A DNA stretch of 64,000 nucleotides from assembly GCA_947488755.1 (NCBI GenBank), contig CANLAD010000001.1:3047501-3111500 (forward strand). Direction: 5' to 3'. Positions 1 to 8,386 of the stretch are shown piece after piece; within the stretch, counting starts at the first letter, position 1; the number at the start of each line of letters is the position of its first letter. Source of the DNA: an uncultured Erythrobacter sp. (GTDB taxonomy: Bacteria; Pseudomonadota; Alphaproteobacteria; Sphingomonadales; Sphingomonadaceae). The notes under the pieces are model-generated. The model was not told the DNA's origin and did no database searches. It saw only the letters and a list, made by a program, of their open reading frames with translations. The position numbers were made by a program, and so were the translations under genes.

Positions 1-128
1 CGAGGAAGCCATACCTCACTATTGTTTAATTTAATTCGCCCAGGCTCGCAGATAGATGCATTTCCAAAGGTGACGAGTTCGAATGGCTTAAGCTGACATC
101 CACAGCTCGGACAATGATGGAGGTTCAT
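1..128 (-). CDS. Partial small zinc-finger-like protein (3' end off window)
   Basis: On the minus strand an open frame begins with ATG at 128 and runs off the left edge without a stop. It reads MNLHHCPSCGCQLKPFEL and continues, so a C-x2-C-x-C cluster lies at residues 6-11. This recalls small regulators with an N-terminal zinc ribbon followed by a helix-turn-helix, but the second half is outside the window. An AGGG seven bases upstream of the ATG could be the ribosome binding site. It is divergent from the DUF1800 gene. The frame is short, so this is suggestive only. Confidence 0.4.
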   Translation of the reverse strand, partial: MNLHHCPSCGCQLKPFELVTFGNASICEPGRIKLNNSEVWLP

Positions 129-676
129 CGGGCGACCCTAAAGATTTCTGGGACCGAGTATGGTGGTTTAATTATGGTAGCCTAAAAATGAAGACCAGGG
201 GAAACACCTAGAGAATTGCCTATCCGTTGTTAGGGTATCTGGAAAAATTTGCGCCGTAGATTCACGGAGTGTGACACTCGTCTCTTGGAATCATTTAAAG
301 CCGCGGCGGTCATGGGATTCTGAGCTGATTTGAGGTGCGCGTCGCCGACAGGTGCAGACGCTCGCTCATGTGGGTAAATTCAAGGTTCCTGGATGCGAAG
401 CATTTCGTTCGTCTACTTCCAAAGGCCGGCCATGCTCTTTTGAGCAGACGTTTTTCCGAAGTAGGGTCAGCCACGCATTCCCACAGATCGTGGGCTTCGC
501 CGCTACCTCAAATAGGGGAAGTCATCGCAAGCCCAGATCGGCTCGCTCCCGCCTCAGCTGCACGCCTCCTCCAAGGGTTAAACCCTAGGTAGCCAGCAGA
601 CAAAAATTCGCCGGTCCTGCGCATACCGGGTTCGAGCGGCTGCCGAGCCGCATGGACACCAGAGACGGGGGCGCAA
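129..676. other. Intergenic region, AT-rich, no convincing gene
   Basis: About 550 bases between the leftward partial zinc-finger ORF and the rightward DUF1800 gene. Short open frames at 335-592 have arginine- and serine-rich composition typical of chance frames and show no recognisable domain. The region probably holds divergent promoters. I could not pick out a convincing -35/-10 pair, terminator or structured RNA. Confidence 0.5.
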
Positions 677-2665
677 ATGAACAAGGACGATCTGCTATCC
701 GCAGAACCTCTCTCGCGTGCAGACTACCACGAACATAGTGATGCGCCCACGTGGCTCGCCAGCAAGGCGGGGCTTAAAGGGGTTTCCTTGGCATCCTTGG
801 CTTTTGCGACCAGCGCGTGTGGGGGCGGGGGGTCGAGCAACACCCCGCCGCCGCCGAGTTCTCCGCCGGTTGGCGTTGGAACACCGAAACCGTCGCCGTC
901 TCCATCCCCCACGCCATCACCGACCCCCTCGCCCACTCCAACACCAGCGCCATCGCCGACTCCCACGCCGTCCCCATCCCCCACACCTTCGCCAACGCCG
1001 ACGCCGTCGCAATCGGATCCGCCGACAACAAACGAGGGCGAATACGAGGGCATTAGTGATGCAAAACGTCATGCTGCGAGAGTCGCATTGCACAGCAGCC
1101 TTGGCATCAATCACGCAGTAATTCGCAGCATCGAGCAAAACGGTTTTGAAGCCTGGCTTGATGACATGATCCCGCTTCGGAACGATAGCTCTGCCGAAAG
1201 TTTCTTCACGACCAATGGATATAACGTCGTTGACGAAAACAAATTCTGGGTTCGGAAACAGCACTTCGACTACATGATCTGGAGGCAATTGCTTTCCGGC
1301 GGTAATCCAGTCCGCAAACGCATGGCATTGGCGCTGTCAGAGATTTTCGTCGTGTCGATCAGCATTCTCGATATCATCTGGCCTGCTCAGGCGGTCGGTG
1401 CATATTGGGATCTGCTTAATAAGCATGCTTTCGGAAATTTCCGCGAGTTGCTCGAAGCCGTCACGTTGAGCCCCGCCATGGGGGTCTTTCTTGACACTCG
1501 AGGCAATCTGAAGGGCGATCCCACCATCGGGCGCGTGCCAGATGAGAATTATGCTCGCGAAATAATGCAGCTCTTCACGATCGGCTTGTACGAACTGAAC
1601 GTGGACGGAAGCCTTAAGTTGCGCGACGGGCAGCCGATCGAAACCTATGGAAACAAAGACGTAGAAGGACTCGCGAAAGTCTTTACCGGCTACGACCTTG
1701 ATTACTCAGACCTCCAATATTTCGAGGATCCAAAACCACCGCACAAGGCGTGGCCAGAACCCGAAGTTGTCCGCAGACCCATGACGACGGATTTTCGCCG
1801 GTGGCAGCGACCTGCAGGGGGCGATCAACATGACTACGAGCAAAAAAGTTTCCTTGGTGTATCGATACCAGCCGGTACCGGGGCTGACGACAGCCTGCGT
1901 ATCGCGCTCGACACACTCTTCAATCACCCTAATGTCGGGCCGTTTATCGGCAAGCAATTGATCCAAAGGCTGGTCACAAGCAACCCGTCACCAGATTATA
2001 TAAAAAGGGTCGCCTCAACATTTAACGACAATGGACAGGGTGTGCGCGGCGATTTGGCCGCTACCTTCAAGGCCGTCGTTCTGGATCCCGAAGCAACACG
2101 CGAAAGTGGGCTAGTGGATCCGAGGTTTGGTAAGCTGCGCGAACCAATGCTTCGCTTCGCGCAATGGGGGCAAAGCTTAGGGGCAACCTCGCCGTCAGGC
2201 AGTTGGCAGATCCGCGATCTTTCGCGGATGGGCCATCTTAATCAGGCCCCATTCCGTGCTCCCTCAGTTTTCAACTTCTTCAGGCCCGGATACTCTCCAC
2301 CTTCATCTCAAGCGGCAGCCAACGATATGGTCGCACCCGAATTTGGCATCGTGAATGAATCGTCGGTCGCGGGGTATGTCGACTTCGTGTGGCGCACAAT
2401 CAAAGGCGATCCGTACTGGACCAAAGACATTCGCGCAAAATGCGAGACAGAGATCGAACTCGCCAGCAATGCGGTCGAGCTTCTCGATCATCTCGATCTG
2501 ATCTTCACCGCTGGTCAGATCCAGCCACACACGAGAAAACAGATTTTGAGCGCGATCGAAGATATACCGCTTTCAAGCGCGAACGATGAAGACGCCAAAC
2601 TTCGCAGATTTCAGATCGGTCTAATGCTCGTGATGACCTGCAATGAGTATATTGTCCAAAAGTAG
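677..2665 (+). CDS. DUF1800 family secreted lipoprotein
   Basis: A 662-residue protein. The N-terminus has a hydrophobic stretch ending in ATSAC-GGGG, so Cys48 is a plausible lipobox cysteine, although the n-region of more than 25 residues is unusually long. Residues about 54-117 are a Ser/Thr-Pro linker, probably a flexible tether. From about residue 125 onwards is the DUF1800 domain (QNGFEAWLDD, MALALSEIF, DENYAREIMQLFTIGLYELN, FTGYD, FNFFRPGYSPP). The molecular function of DUF1800 is unknown; members are almost always exported and paired with DUF1501, as here 8 bases downstream. The ATG at 677 follows a GGGGG ribosome binding site. Family assignment is confident; role is not known. Confidence 0.88.
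   Translation: MNKDDLLSAEPLSRADYHEHSDAPTWLASKAGLKGVSLASLAFATSACGGGGSSNTPPPPSSPPVGVGTPKPSPSPSPTPSPTPSPTPTPAPSPTPTPSPSPTPSPTPTPSQSDPPTTNEGEYEGISDAKRHAARVALHSSLGINHAVIRSIEQNGFEAWLDDMIPLRNDSSAESFFTTNGYNVVDENKFWVRKQHFDYMIWRQLLSGGNPVRKRMALALSEIFVVSISILDIIWPAQAVGAYWDLLNKHAFGNFRELLEAVTLSPAMGVFLDTRGNLKGDPTIGRVPDENYAREIMQLFTIGLYELNVDGSLKLRDGQPIETYGNKDVEGLAKVFTGYDLDYSDLQYFEDPKPPHKAWPEPEVVRRPMTTDFRRWQRPAGGDQHDYEQKSFLGVSIPAGTGADDSLRIALDTLFNHPNVGPFIGKQLIQRLVTSNPSPDYIKRVASTFNDNGQGVRGDLAATFKAVVLDPEATRESGLVDPRFGKLREPMLRFAQWGQSLGATSPSGSWQIRDLSRMGHLNQAPFRAPSVFNFFRPGYSPPSSQAAANDMVAPEFGIVNESSVAGYVDFVWRTIKGDPYWTKDIRAKCETEIELASNAVELLDHLDLIFTAGQIQPHTRKQILSAIEDIPLSSANDEDAKLRRFQIGLMLVMTCNEYIVQK
838..1020 (+). repeat. 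Low-complexity Ser/Thr-Pro repeat tract
   Basis: The DNA consists of degenerate repeats of (tcg/acg/aca)-cc(c/g) units coding PS, PT and PA dipeptides. It lies just after the putative lipidated cysteine of the DUF1800 protein and encodes an extended linker. Such tracts can change length by replication slippage in multiples of 6 bases without breaking the frame. Confidence 0.85.
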
Positions 2666-2673
2666 GAACTGGT

Positions 2674-4095
2674 ATGCATATTTCGCGATCATGCGAACTC
2701 ACGCGTCGGACATTGCTACGACGCACAGGCGCCTTATCACTGGCTGGGGCTGCCTCGTCTTATGCGCTGGGCTTAGCCGGGGTCGGCGAGCTCGCCGCGC
2801 AGTCCGCGCCGTCCGATTACAAAGCGCTAGTTTGCATTTTCCTTTTCGGTGGCAACGACCATGCAAACACGCTGATTCCTTTCGACAGTCATAATTACTC
2901 CAAATACAGCGCGGCGCGCGGTGGCAAGGACGGGATTGCCCTGGACCGGGAAAACCTCTCCGCAACCATATTGAAGCAACCCGACGAGCAGATCCTGACA
3001 GACGATCAAGTCCTTGCTCTCGCGCCCTCGATGCCGCTTCTCGCGAAACGGTTTCACGAAGGGAGCATGGCTCCCCTTCTGAACGTCGGACCGCTGATTG
3101 CACCCCTTACCCGCCAGCAATACGAACATCCCAACACGACCAGTTTTCCTCGTCCTTCGAAACTGTTCTCACACAACGATCAGCAATCGACCTGGCAATC
3201 GTTCCAGCCCGAGGGCGAAACCGTTGGATGGGGCGGAAAACTGGCGGATATCGCCATGTCGAGCAATGAGAACGCAATGTTCACCGCTATCGGCATCAAC
3301 GGGAATACAGTCTTTCTGAATGGAAATAACGCTACGGCATTCTCTACCTCTGCTTCAGGTCCGATACGCATGCATCCGGTTGTTGGAAATCTCTTCGGCA
3401 GCAGCCACGCGTCTTCCGTGTTGGAAGATTTATTGCGACAGCAATACGGCCATGTTCTGGAAAACGATTATGCTGTCGCAAATGCTCGTTCAATTGAGTA
3501 TAGCAGCTTCGTTGCCGATCGCTTGAAGAACGCACCGGCCGCAGCTGAATTTGGAGGCGGTGGCCTTTCTGAAAAGCTTTCGACAGTTGCCAAGTTAATT
3601 TCAGCGAGGCGCGAATTGGGAACGAGCCGCCAAATCTTCTTCGTGTCGATCGGCGGGTTCGACACGCATAGCAATCTGAAAGGAAAACACCCCGGACTTT
3701 TGGCCGAGGTGGACGCAGCGATGGACCAGTTCCAAACCGCCATGGCAAGTCTAGGTGTTTCCGACAAGGTCACCGCATTTACCGCATCAGATTTTGGTCG
3801 AACTCTCACTTCGAACGGTAATGGCAGCGATCATGGCTGGGGTGGACATCATTTCATCCTTGGTGGAGCTGTCGATGGCGGCAAATTCTACGGAACAGCC
3901 CCGCATGTCTCTACCAAAACCGACGATCAAATCGGCAATGGTCGGTTGCTTCCTTCTACTTCTGTAGACGAATACGCTTCAACATTCGCTCTGTGGTTTG
4001 GGGTAAGTCCAGGCGATTTGGGTTACGTCGCTCCGAACATTGGACGGTTTGCCAACCCGGATCTTGATTTCATGAAGGGTGCCACCGCCACTTGA
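2674..4095 (+). CDS. DUF1501 family protein, Tat-exported
   Basis: A 473-residue protein with a twin-arginine signal near the N-terminus (LTRRTLLRRTGALSLAG) and an AQSA-type cleavage region near residue 48. The mature part has typical DUF1501 blocks: FLFGGNDHANTLIPFD, LFSHNDQQSTWQ, VSIGGFDTH, ASDFGRT and DHGWGGHHFILGG. The fold is related to the alkaline phosphatase superfamily; whether members are enzymes is not established. It starts 8 bases after the DUF1800 stop and is surely cotranscribed with it. Tat export suggests a cofactor or metal acquired in the cytoplasm. Function within the pair is unknown. Confidence 0.88.
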   Translation: MHISRSCELTRRTLLRRTGALSLAGAASSYALGLAGVGELAAQSAPSDYKALVCIFLFGGNDHANTLIPFDSHNYSKYSAARGGKDGIALDRENLSATILKQPDEQILTDDQVLALAPSMPLLAKRFHEGSMAPLLNVGPLIAPLTRQQYEHPNTTSFPRPSKLFSHNDQQSTWQSFQPEGETVGWGGKLADIAMSSNENAMFTAIGINGNTVFLNGNNATAFSTSASGPIRMHPVVGNLFGSSHASSVLEDLLRQQYGHVLENDYAVANARSIEYSSFVADRLKNAPAAAEFGGGGLSEKLSTVAKLISARRELGTSRQIFFVSIGGFDTHSNLKGKHPGLLAEVDAAMDQFQTAMASLGVSDKVTAFTASDFGRTLTSNGNGSDHGWGGHHFILGGAVDGGKFYGTAPHVSTKTDDQIGNGRLLPSTSVDEYASTFALWFGVSPGDLGYVAPNIGRFANPDLDFMKGATAT

Positions 4096-4281
4096 GCCTT
4101 TTCATGCGCGAGCGGTCGAGGCTGCCTGGGCTACATGTGGTCTGCGAGTTCGCGGTTTAGGGAAGACATGACCCAGACGTGCCGCGCCCATTTCGCCGAT
4201 TGCCGAGTGCCGACCGCGAAGCTTCGTTAATCGGTGGTCCAGCACACCGCTGTCGCAGGGACGATAGCAGTGGGCATTTCG

Positions 4282-4746
4282 CTACGAGCTATTCTTCAGA
4301 TACTCAGCCATCGCCCGATAGGAACGATCGGGAAGTTGTACAAAGCGCCGCCGACGGTCTTTTGGGTCAGGTATGACCGTAATGTGCCCCCTGGCTTCGA
4401 GGACTTTCAGCCAGCGCAGCCCCGTTGTGGTTGGCGCATCTGCCGCAATGCAGGCGCTCGTTACTGACGTCGTTTGGCCACTTGACTGACTGATAAAAAG
4501 GTCGAGCAGCATATCCCAAGCTGGCTCCCCGAATAGTTCGCTGTCGCCAAAAAGCTTTCGGCGCTTCCTGCGGCTACGATAAATCTGTTTTGCGCGGTCG
4601 AGCGCCGGGTCCGCTGAAAAGGAAGCCTGCTCCTCAGCGGTTCTAATATTGTTAAAGCCGCGTTGATCGAATTCTTCCAAAGCAACGCTGGTCGAGCGGA
4701 GCTGGCATGCGAGCTCCTCAATATCGAGATATTTCATGCGCCCCAC
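4282..4746 (-). CDS. MarR-like winged-helix regulator
   Basis: A 154-residue protein. The N-terminal third is polar and helical (LACQLRSTSVALEEFD). Residues about 80-150 form a winged-helix DNA-binding region: LLDLFISQSSGQ, SACIAADAPTTTGLRWLKVL as the recognition helix pair, and a basic wing (IPDPKDRRRRFVQL). This resembles MarR-type regulators seen in sphingomonads, but the dimerisation helices are not typical. It faces the DUF1501 gene convergently and lies beside a decayed insertion sequence. The target is unknown. Confidence 0.65.
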   Translation of the reverse strand: MGRMKYLDIEELACQLRSTSVALEEFDQRGFNNIRTAEEQASFSADPALDRAKQIYRSRRKRRKLFGDSELFGEPAWDMLLDLFISQSSGQTTSVTSACIAADAPTTTGLRWLKVLEARGHITVIPDPKDRRRRFVQLPDRSYRAMAEYLKNSS

Positions 4747-4913
4747 ATCTTTTGGTCGCGCTTATAGAACGCTCTATCTATGACGAGAACCACAAATTTT
4801 GGGTTTGTCTACACTTTTTAATTTTTTGTTGCTTAGAATGCTTGATTCAATCCGCGTTTTAAGCGAACTGAAGTGGGGCCAGTTTTTGTTAAAATCTGAC
4901 GCGAAGGAGTCAG

Positions 4914-5184
4914 ATGAAAATGAAGCGAAGCCGTTTTAGCGAAGGGCAAATCATTGCGCTTGTGAAGGAGCAGGTGGCTGGGATGCAGATTGCTGATGTG
5001 TGCCGCAAGCTTGGGATCCGCCCTGCGACGTTTTACAGATACAAATCGAAGTTCGGAGGCTCGGAGGTGTCCGATGTCGGCATTGCGGAAGCTGGAGCAA
5101 GAGAATGTTTGGCTGAAGAGCCTGTTGGCGGATTAGACGCTGGGCAACGCCGCAGTCAAAGATCTGGCATCAAAAAAGTGGTAA
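4914..5184 (+). pseudogene. IS3 orfA (helix-turn-helix transposase subunit), frameshifted
   Basis: The first 45 or so residues (RSRFSEGQIIALVKEQVAG, VCRKLGIRPATFYRYKSKFG) are a standard IS3 OrfA helix-turn-helix. Around 5065-5085 the family sequence moves to another frame that reads ALRKLEQENVWLKSLLAD, then an in-frame TAG, then TLGNAAVKDLASKKW and a stop at 5182-5184. One indel and one nonsense change therefore inactivate it. Confidence 0.8.
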
Positions 5185-6069
5185 TGCCCGATGCAGAGAG
5201 AAGCGTCGTTACTCATATCGTGAACATCACGGCCTGAGCGAGCGCCGAGCGTGTAAGCTGGTGGGTATACGCCGCCAAGTAAGTCGGTACGAGCCCACGG
5301 ACCAGACGACAAGGGTCTTCGCCAGAGGCTGCGCGAGTAAGCCAGCGAACGCAGGCGCTTCGGCCATCGCCGTCTTAGTATCTGATGGCGCGCGAAGGGA
5401 TTACAGCCAATCACAAGAAGCTGCTGCGCATCTACTGCGAGGAAGGCTTGGCAGTGCGCAAGCAAGGTGGCCGCAAACGTGCGCTGGGAACACGCAAACC
5501 GCTGAAACTGCCTGAAGGAGTGAACCAGCGTTGGTAGTTAGATTTCGTGTCTGACAGCCTGATCAATGGTCAACGCTTCCGCAGGCCGTGTGTGATCGAT
5601 GTTTAAACTCGTGGGTGCTTGTCGCTCGTGGCGGATACATCGCTGTCAGGGAGCAGAGTCGCGCGAGAATTGCGATCAAATGATCGCCTTGCGCGGTAAA
5701 CCGCACACGGTGGTCAGCGACAATGGAACCAAGCCTTCGGCTATCCTGCATTGGTCAGAGAAACGCAAAGTCGAGTGGGATTATGTCGCCCCTGGCAAAC
5801 CGACGCAGAATGGCTTCGGGGAGGGCTTTAATTGCCGCCTGCGTGATGAATGCCTAAACAAGACCCTGGTCACCTCGCTGCCGCGCCTCCAAAGCATGCT
5901 TGCGGAATGGAAGGACGATTACAACACTGTGAGACCGCACTCGAAACTCGGCGGGAAGCGCCCCGCCGAGATCGGCGGAAAAGCCGTATCAGGCCATACA
6001 CCCACACGGCTTGCCATCCCATCAAACACCAATCATGAAAAAGAAGGCTTTAACTTTGAATGTTACTAA
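5184..6069 (+). pseudogene. IS3 orfB (DDE transposase), multiply frameshifted
   Basis: Starts at the ATG overlapping the orfA stop (TAATG). Segments in different frames are recognisable: MPDAERSVVTHIV, then REHHGLSERRACKLVGI after a shift near 5220, EGITANHKK-like and VSDSLI-like pieces, then from about 5690 [12 protein letters not shown] (second catalytic Asp region) to [20 protein letters not shown]. At least three frameshifts separate these segments. IS3 OrfB proteins carry a DDE triad; this copy is dead. Confidence 0.78.
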
Positions 6070-6264
6070 TCAGGGGAGCATGTGAGCGAAGCACAATCAG
6101 ATGACCAATAGGTAGTCACAATTTTCATCGAGCGACACCTCGCAGGGGGTCATGAGTGTTCAGTCGAACTCCAAATCGTGCTTCCCTTGCTCAAAAAGTC
6201 GAAGTGATCAAGACAACCAATAACAATGGTTAGGACGGCACCCGCCATAATAACCACCACGTAA

Positions 6265-6292
6265 TATCCTTAACCCTTGGCGGATAAGGACA
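6265..6292 (+). promoter_or_regulatory. Possible hairpin overlapping the ribosome binding site of the sucrose-phosphate synthase gene
   Basis: TATCCTTA at 6265-6272 is complementary, with one mismatch, to TAAGGACA at 6285-6292, around a 12-base loop. The right arm contains AAGGA, the likely Shine-Dalgarno for the GTG start at 6302. Folding would hide the ribosome binding site. Only seven pairs, so chance is possible. Confidence 0.25.
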
Positions 6293-6301
6293 CCTTCAAC
6301 C

Positions 6302-8386
6302 GTGCACATCGTCTCTCTTGCCCTTGGTGGCTGTTTGCGCGGCGAGCCGGTGGCATATGGCATTACCGAGGATACAGGCGGACACATCGCCTACATTCTG
6401 GGCGAGATGCGCGCGCTTGCGGCACATCCTGGGATTTCATGCGCTGAAATTATCACCCGCCGGTTCGACGCGCCGGAACTGGGTGCGGTGCATAACGAGC
6501 GCCGCGAGGTTCTGGGCGACAACTTGATGATCACTCGCATCGACAGCGGAGATCGGCGGTATCTTGCGAAAGAGGCGCTGGCATCGGATCGCGCTGCCTT
6601 CATCCGCGCCTTGGTCGCGGACCTTCGACAGCGCGAACGTCTTCCAGACTTGATCCACGCGCATTTCGCCGATGCCGCGGACGTTGCCGCGCATGTTCAG
6701 CGCGAATTGGGCATCCCCTATGTTTATACCGCCCATTCGCTCGGTCTCGACAAACGTGATGCATCAGGCTGCGCCTGTCCGGAACTTGATGATCGCATCG
6801 CCGAGGAAGATCGCGCAATCGCCGGTGCGGCGGCTATCGTCGGCTCGTCACGCGATGAATGTGAGCGGCAGCTGCTTGGCTACCGATCGGCGCGAGTTGA
6901 CCAGATCCACCGAATTGTTCCTGGAACAGCGCCACCATCGAGCAATGAGAGATTGCGCGAGCGCGCATCTGCATTGATCGAGCCGTTTCTGCGCGACCCG
7001 TCCAAGCCCATCGTCCTGGCCATCGCCCGCGCGGTGCGCAAAAAGAACCTGTCTGCCCTGGTCGATGCATTCGGCGGCTCTGCGAACCTTCGTGAGCGCG
7101 CCAACCTCGTCATTCTTGCTGGACAGCGCGATGCGAGCGACGCTGGCGAGGCGGAACAGGTCGCGGTCGTATCGGACATTCTTGCGCGGATTGATCGCCA
7201 CGATCTTTACGGTTCGGTTGCCTATCCCAAAACGCATGATGGGGAAGACGTCGCGGGGCTGTACGACCTGGCAGCGCGTTCAGGCGGTGTGTTCGTAAAC
7301 CCCGCGCTGTTCGAACCCTATGGCCTGACCGTGGTTGAAGCGGCGAGTTATGGCCTGCCGGTGGTGGCGACCGCGATCGGCGGACCTATCGACACCGTGA
7401 ATGAGCTTCAGCACGGTCTTATCGCCGATCCGCGTGACACCGGCGCAATCGCTGGAGCCATTGAGGCTCTGCTGAGCGATCGGGCGCTATGGCAGCGCTG
7501 TTCGGCCAATGGCAAAACCCGCTCCGCGTGCCGGGACTGGGCCTCCTACGCCGAACACTTCGTGAAGCTCGCGCAGCAGATTACCAAGACCCGTCTCCCT
7601 GCGATAGCCCGCACGGGACCGGCCGTCACATCCCTGCTAGTGAGTGATATCGATTACACGCTGACCGGATGCGCCGATGGCGTCGAGCGGTTGCGGCGCT
7701 TCCTCGCTCGGCGAGGCAATTTCGCTTTTGCCGTCGCTACCGGTCGCTCAATCGTGGAAGCGCGGCGCATCCACCGCAAATGGAATTTGCCCGAACCGGT
7801 GGCCTGGATCACTTCGGTCGGAAGCGAGATCTACTGGACCACCGGCGATGGTTTGCTGCGCGATCGCAGTTTTCCGGTGCTTGCTCATGCGCGCTGGGAA
7901 GCGGGGTCCATCGAGACCTTGATCGCCCGACAGGGAGCGATGACGCCCCAGCCCGCCTATGAACAGCGCGAGTTCAAGCGAAGCTATTTTTACACCGATC
8001 CCGCGCAGGTCGAACAGGTGCGAACCGCGATCAGCGAGAAAGGCTTGCCCGCCAGAGTGATCGCCAGTCATGACAGATTCCTCGATATCCTGCCGACAAG
8101 CGCGGGCAAGGCGGCGGCGATGGACCACGTCGCCGGGGTTTTGCGGATCGACAAGAGCCGCGTGTTCGCCGCGGGCGACAGCGGCAATGACGAAGACATG
8201 CTGACCGCATGCGCGAATGCGATCATGGTTGCGAACCACCGACCGGAAATCGCAGCGCTCTCCAAGCGCAAGAACGTCTATCTCGCTCGCCATCGCCATG
8301 CAGCGGGCGTGGTTGAAGGGCTGACGGCCCATACCGGCAGCATTGCTGACTACCCTCGCGACACTCAGAAAAGGAAACGCGCATGA
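6302..8386 (+). CDS. Bifunctional sucrose-phosphate synthase / sucrose-phosphate phosphatase-like protein
   Basis: A 694-residue fusion. Residues 1 to about 420 are a GT4-type glycosyltransferase with sucrose-phosphate-synthase hallmarks: TEDTGGHIAYILGEMRAL, IHAHFADAADVA, YTAHSLGLDK, the acceptor/UDP-glucose region around ARAVRKKNLSALVDAF, and E-x7-E in FEPYGLTVVEA (about 336-346). Residues from about 443 are a HAD-family sucrose-phosphatase domain with DIDYTLTG (catalytic DxD) and GDSGNDEDML near 621. Expected chemistry is UDP-glucose plus fructose-6-P to sucrose-6-P, then sucrose. GTG start at 6302, 11 bases after AAGGA. It overlaps the next gene by 4 bp and so heads an operon. Substrate specificity is inferred, not proven. 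Confidence 0.83.
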   Translation: MHIVSLALGGCLRGEPVAYGITEDTGGHIAYILGEMRALAAHPGISCAEIITRRFDAPELGAVHNERREVLGDNLMITRIDSGDRRYLAKEALASDRAAFIRALVADLRQRERLPDLIHAHFADAADVAAHVQRELGIPYVYTAHSLGLDKRDASGCACPELDDRIAEEDRAIAGAAAIVGSSRDECERQLLGYRSARVDQIHRIVPGTAPPSSNERLRERASALIEPFLRDPSKPIVLAIARAVRKKNLSALVDAFGGSANLRERANLVILAGQRDASDAGEAEQVAVVSDILARIDRHDLYGSVAYPKTHDGEDVAGLYDLAARSGGVFVNPALFEPYGLTVVEAASYGLPVVATAIGGPIDTVNELQHGLIADPRDTGAIAGAIEALLSDRALWQRCSANGKTRSACRDWASYAEHFVKLAQQITKTRLPAIARTGPAVTSLLVSDIDYTLTGCADGVERLRRFLARRGNFAFAVATGRSIVEARRIHRKWNLPEPVAWITSVGSEIYWTTGDGLLRDRSFPVLAHARWEAGSIETLIARQGAMTPQPAYEQREFKRSYFYTDPAQVEQVRTAISEKGLPARVIASHDRFLDILPTSAGKAAAMDHVAGVLRIDKSRVFAAGDSGNDEDMLTACANAIMVANHRPEIAALSKRKNVYLARHRHAAGVVEGLTAHTGSIADYPRDTQKRKRA

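Larger units (their letters stand above)
4914..6069 (+). mobile_element. Decayed IS3-family insertion sequence
   Basis: The coding part of an IS3-type element, orfA followed by orfB on the plus strand, is broken by several frameshifts and an internal stop, so it cannot make a working transposase. I looked for terminal inverted repeats upstream of orfA (around 4860-4910) and after orfB (around 6060-6100) but found no convincing pair; the ends may be eroded. It marks the boundary between the DUF1800/DUF1501 region and the carbohydrate island. Confidence 0.8.

Noticed and set aside
335..592. Overlapping plus-strand open frames (85 and 78 codons) upstream of the DUF1800 gene
   Set aside because: Arg/Ser-rich chance composition, no domain, no ribosome binding site, and two overlapping frames of equal quality.
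917..1288. Minus-strand frames rich in Gly/Val/Asp or Arg/Trp opposite the proline linker
   Set aside because: They are the complementary reading of the Ser/Thr-Pro repeat DNA.
4860..6100. Terminal inverted repeats of the IS3 element
   Set aside because: Compared the sequences before orfA and after orfB by eye; no matching pair of adequate length was found.
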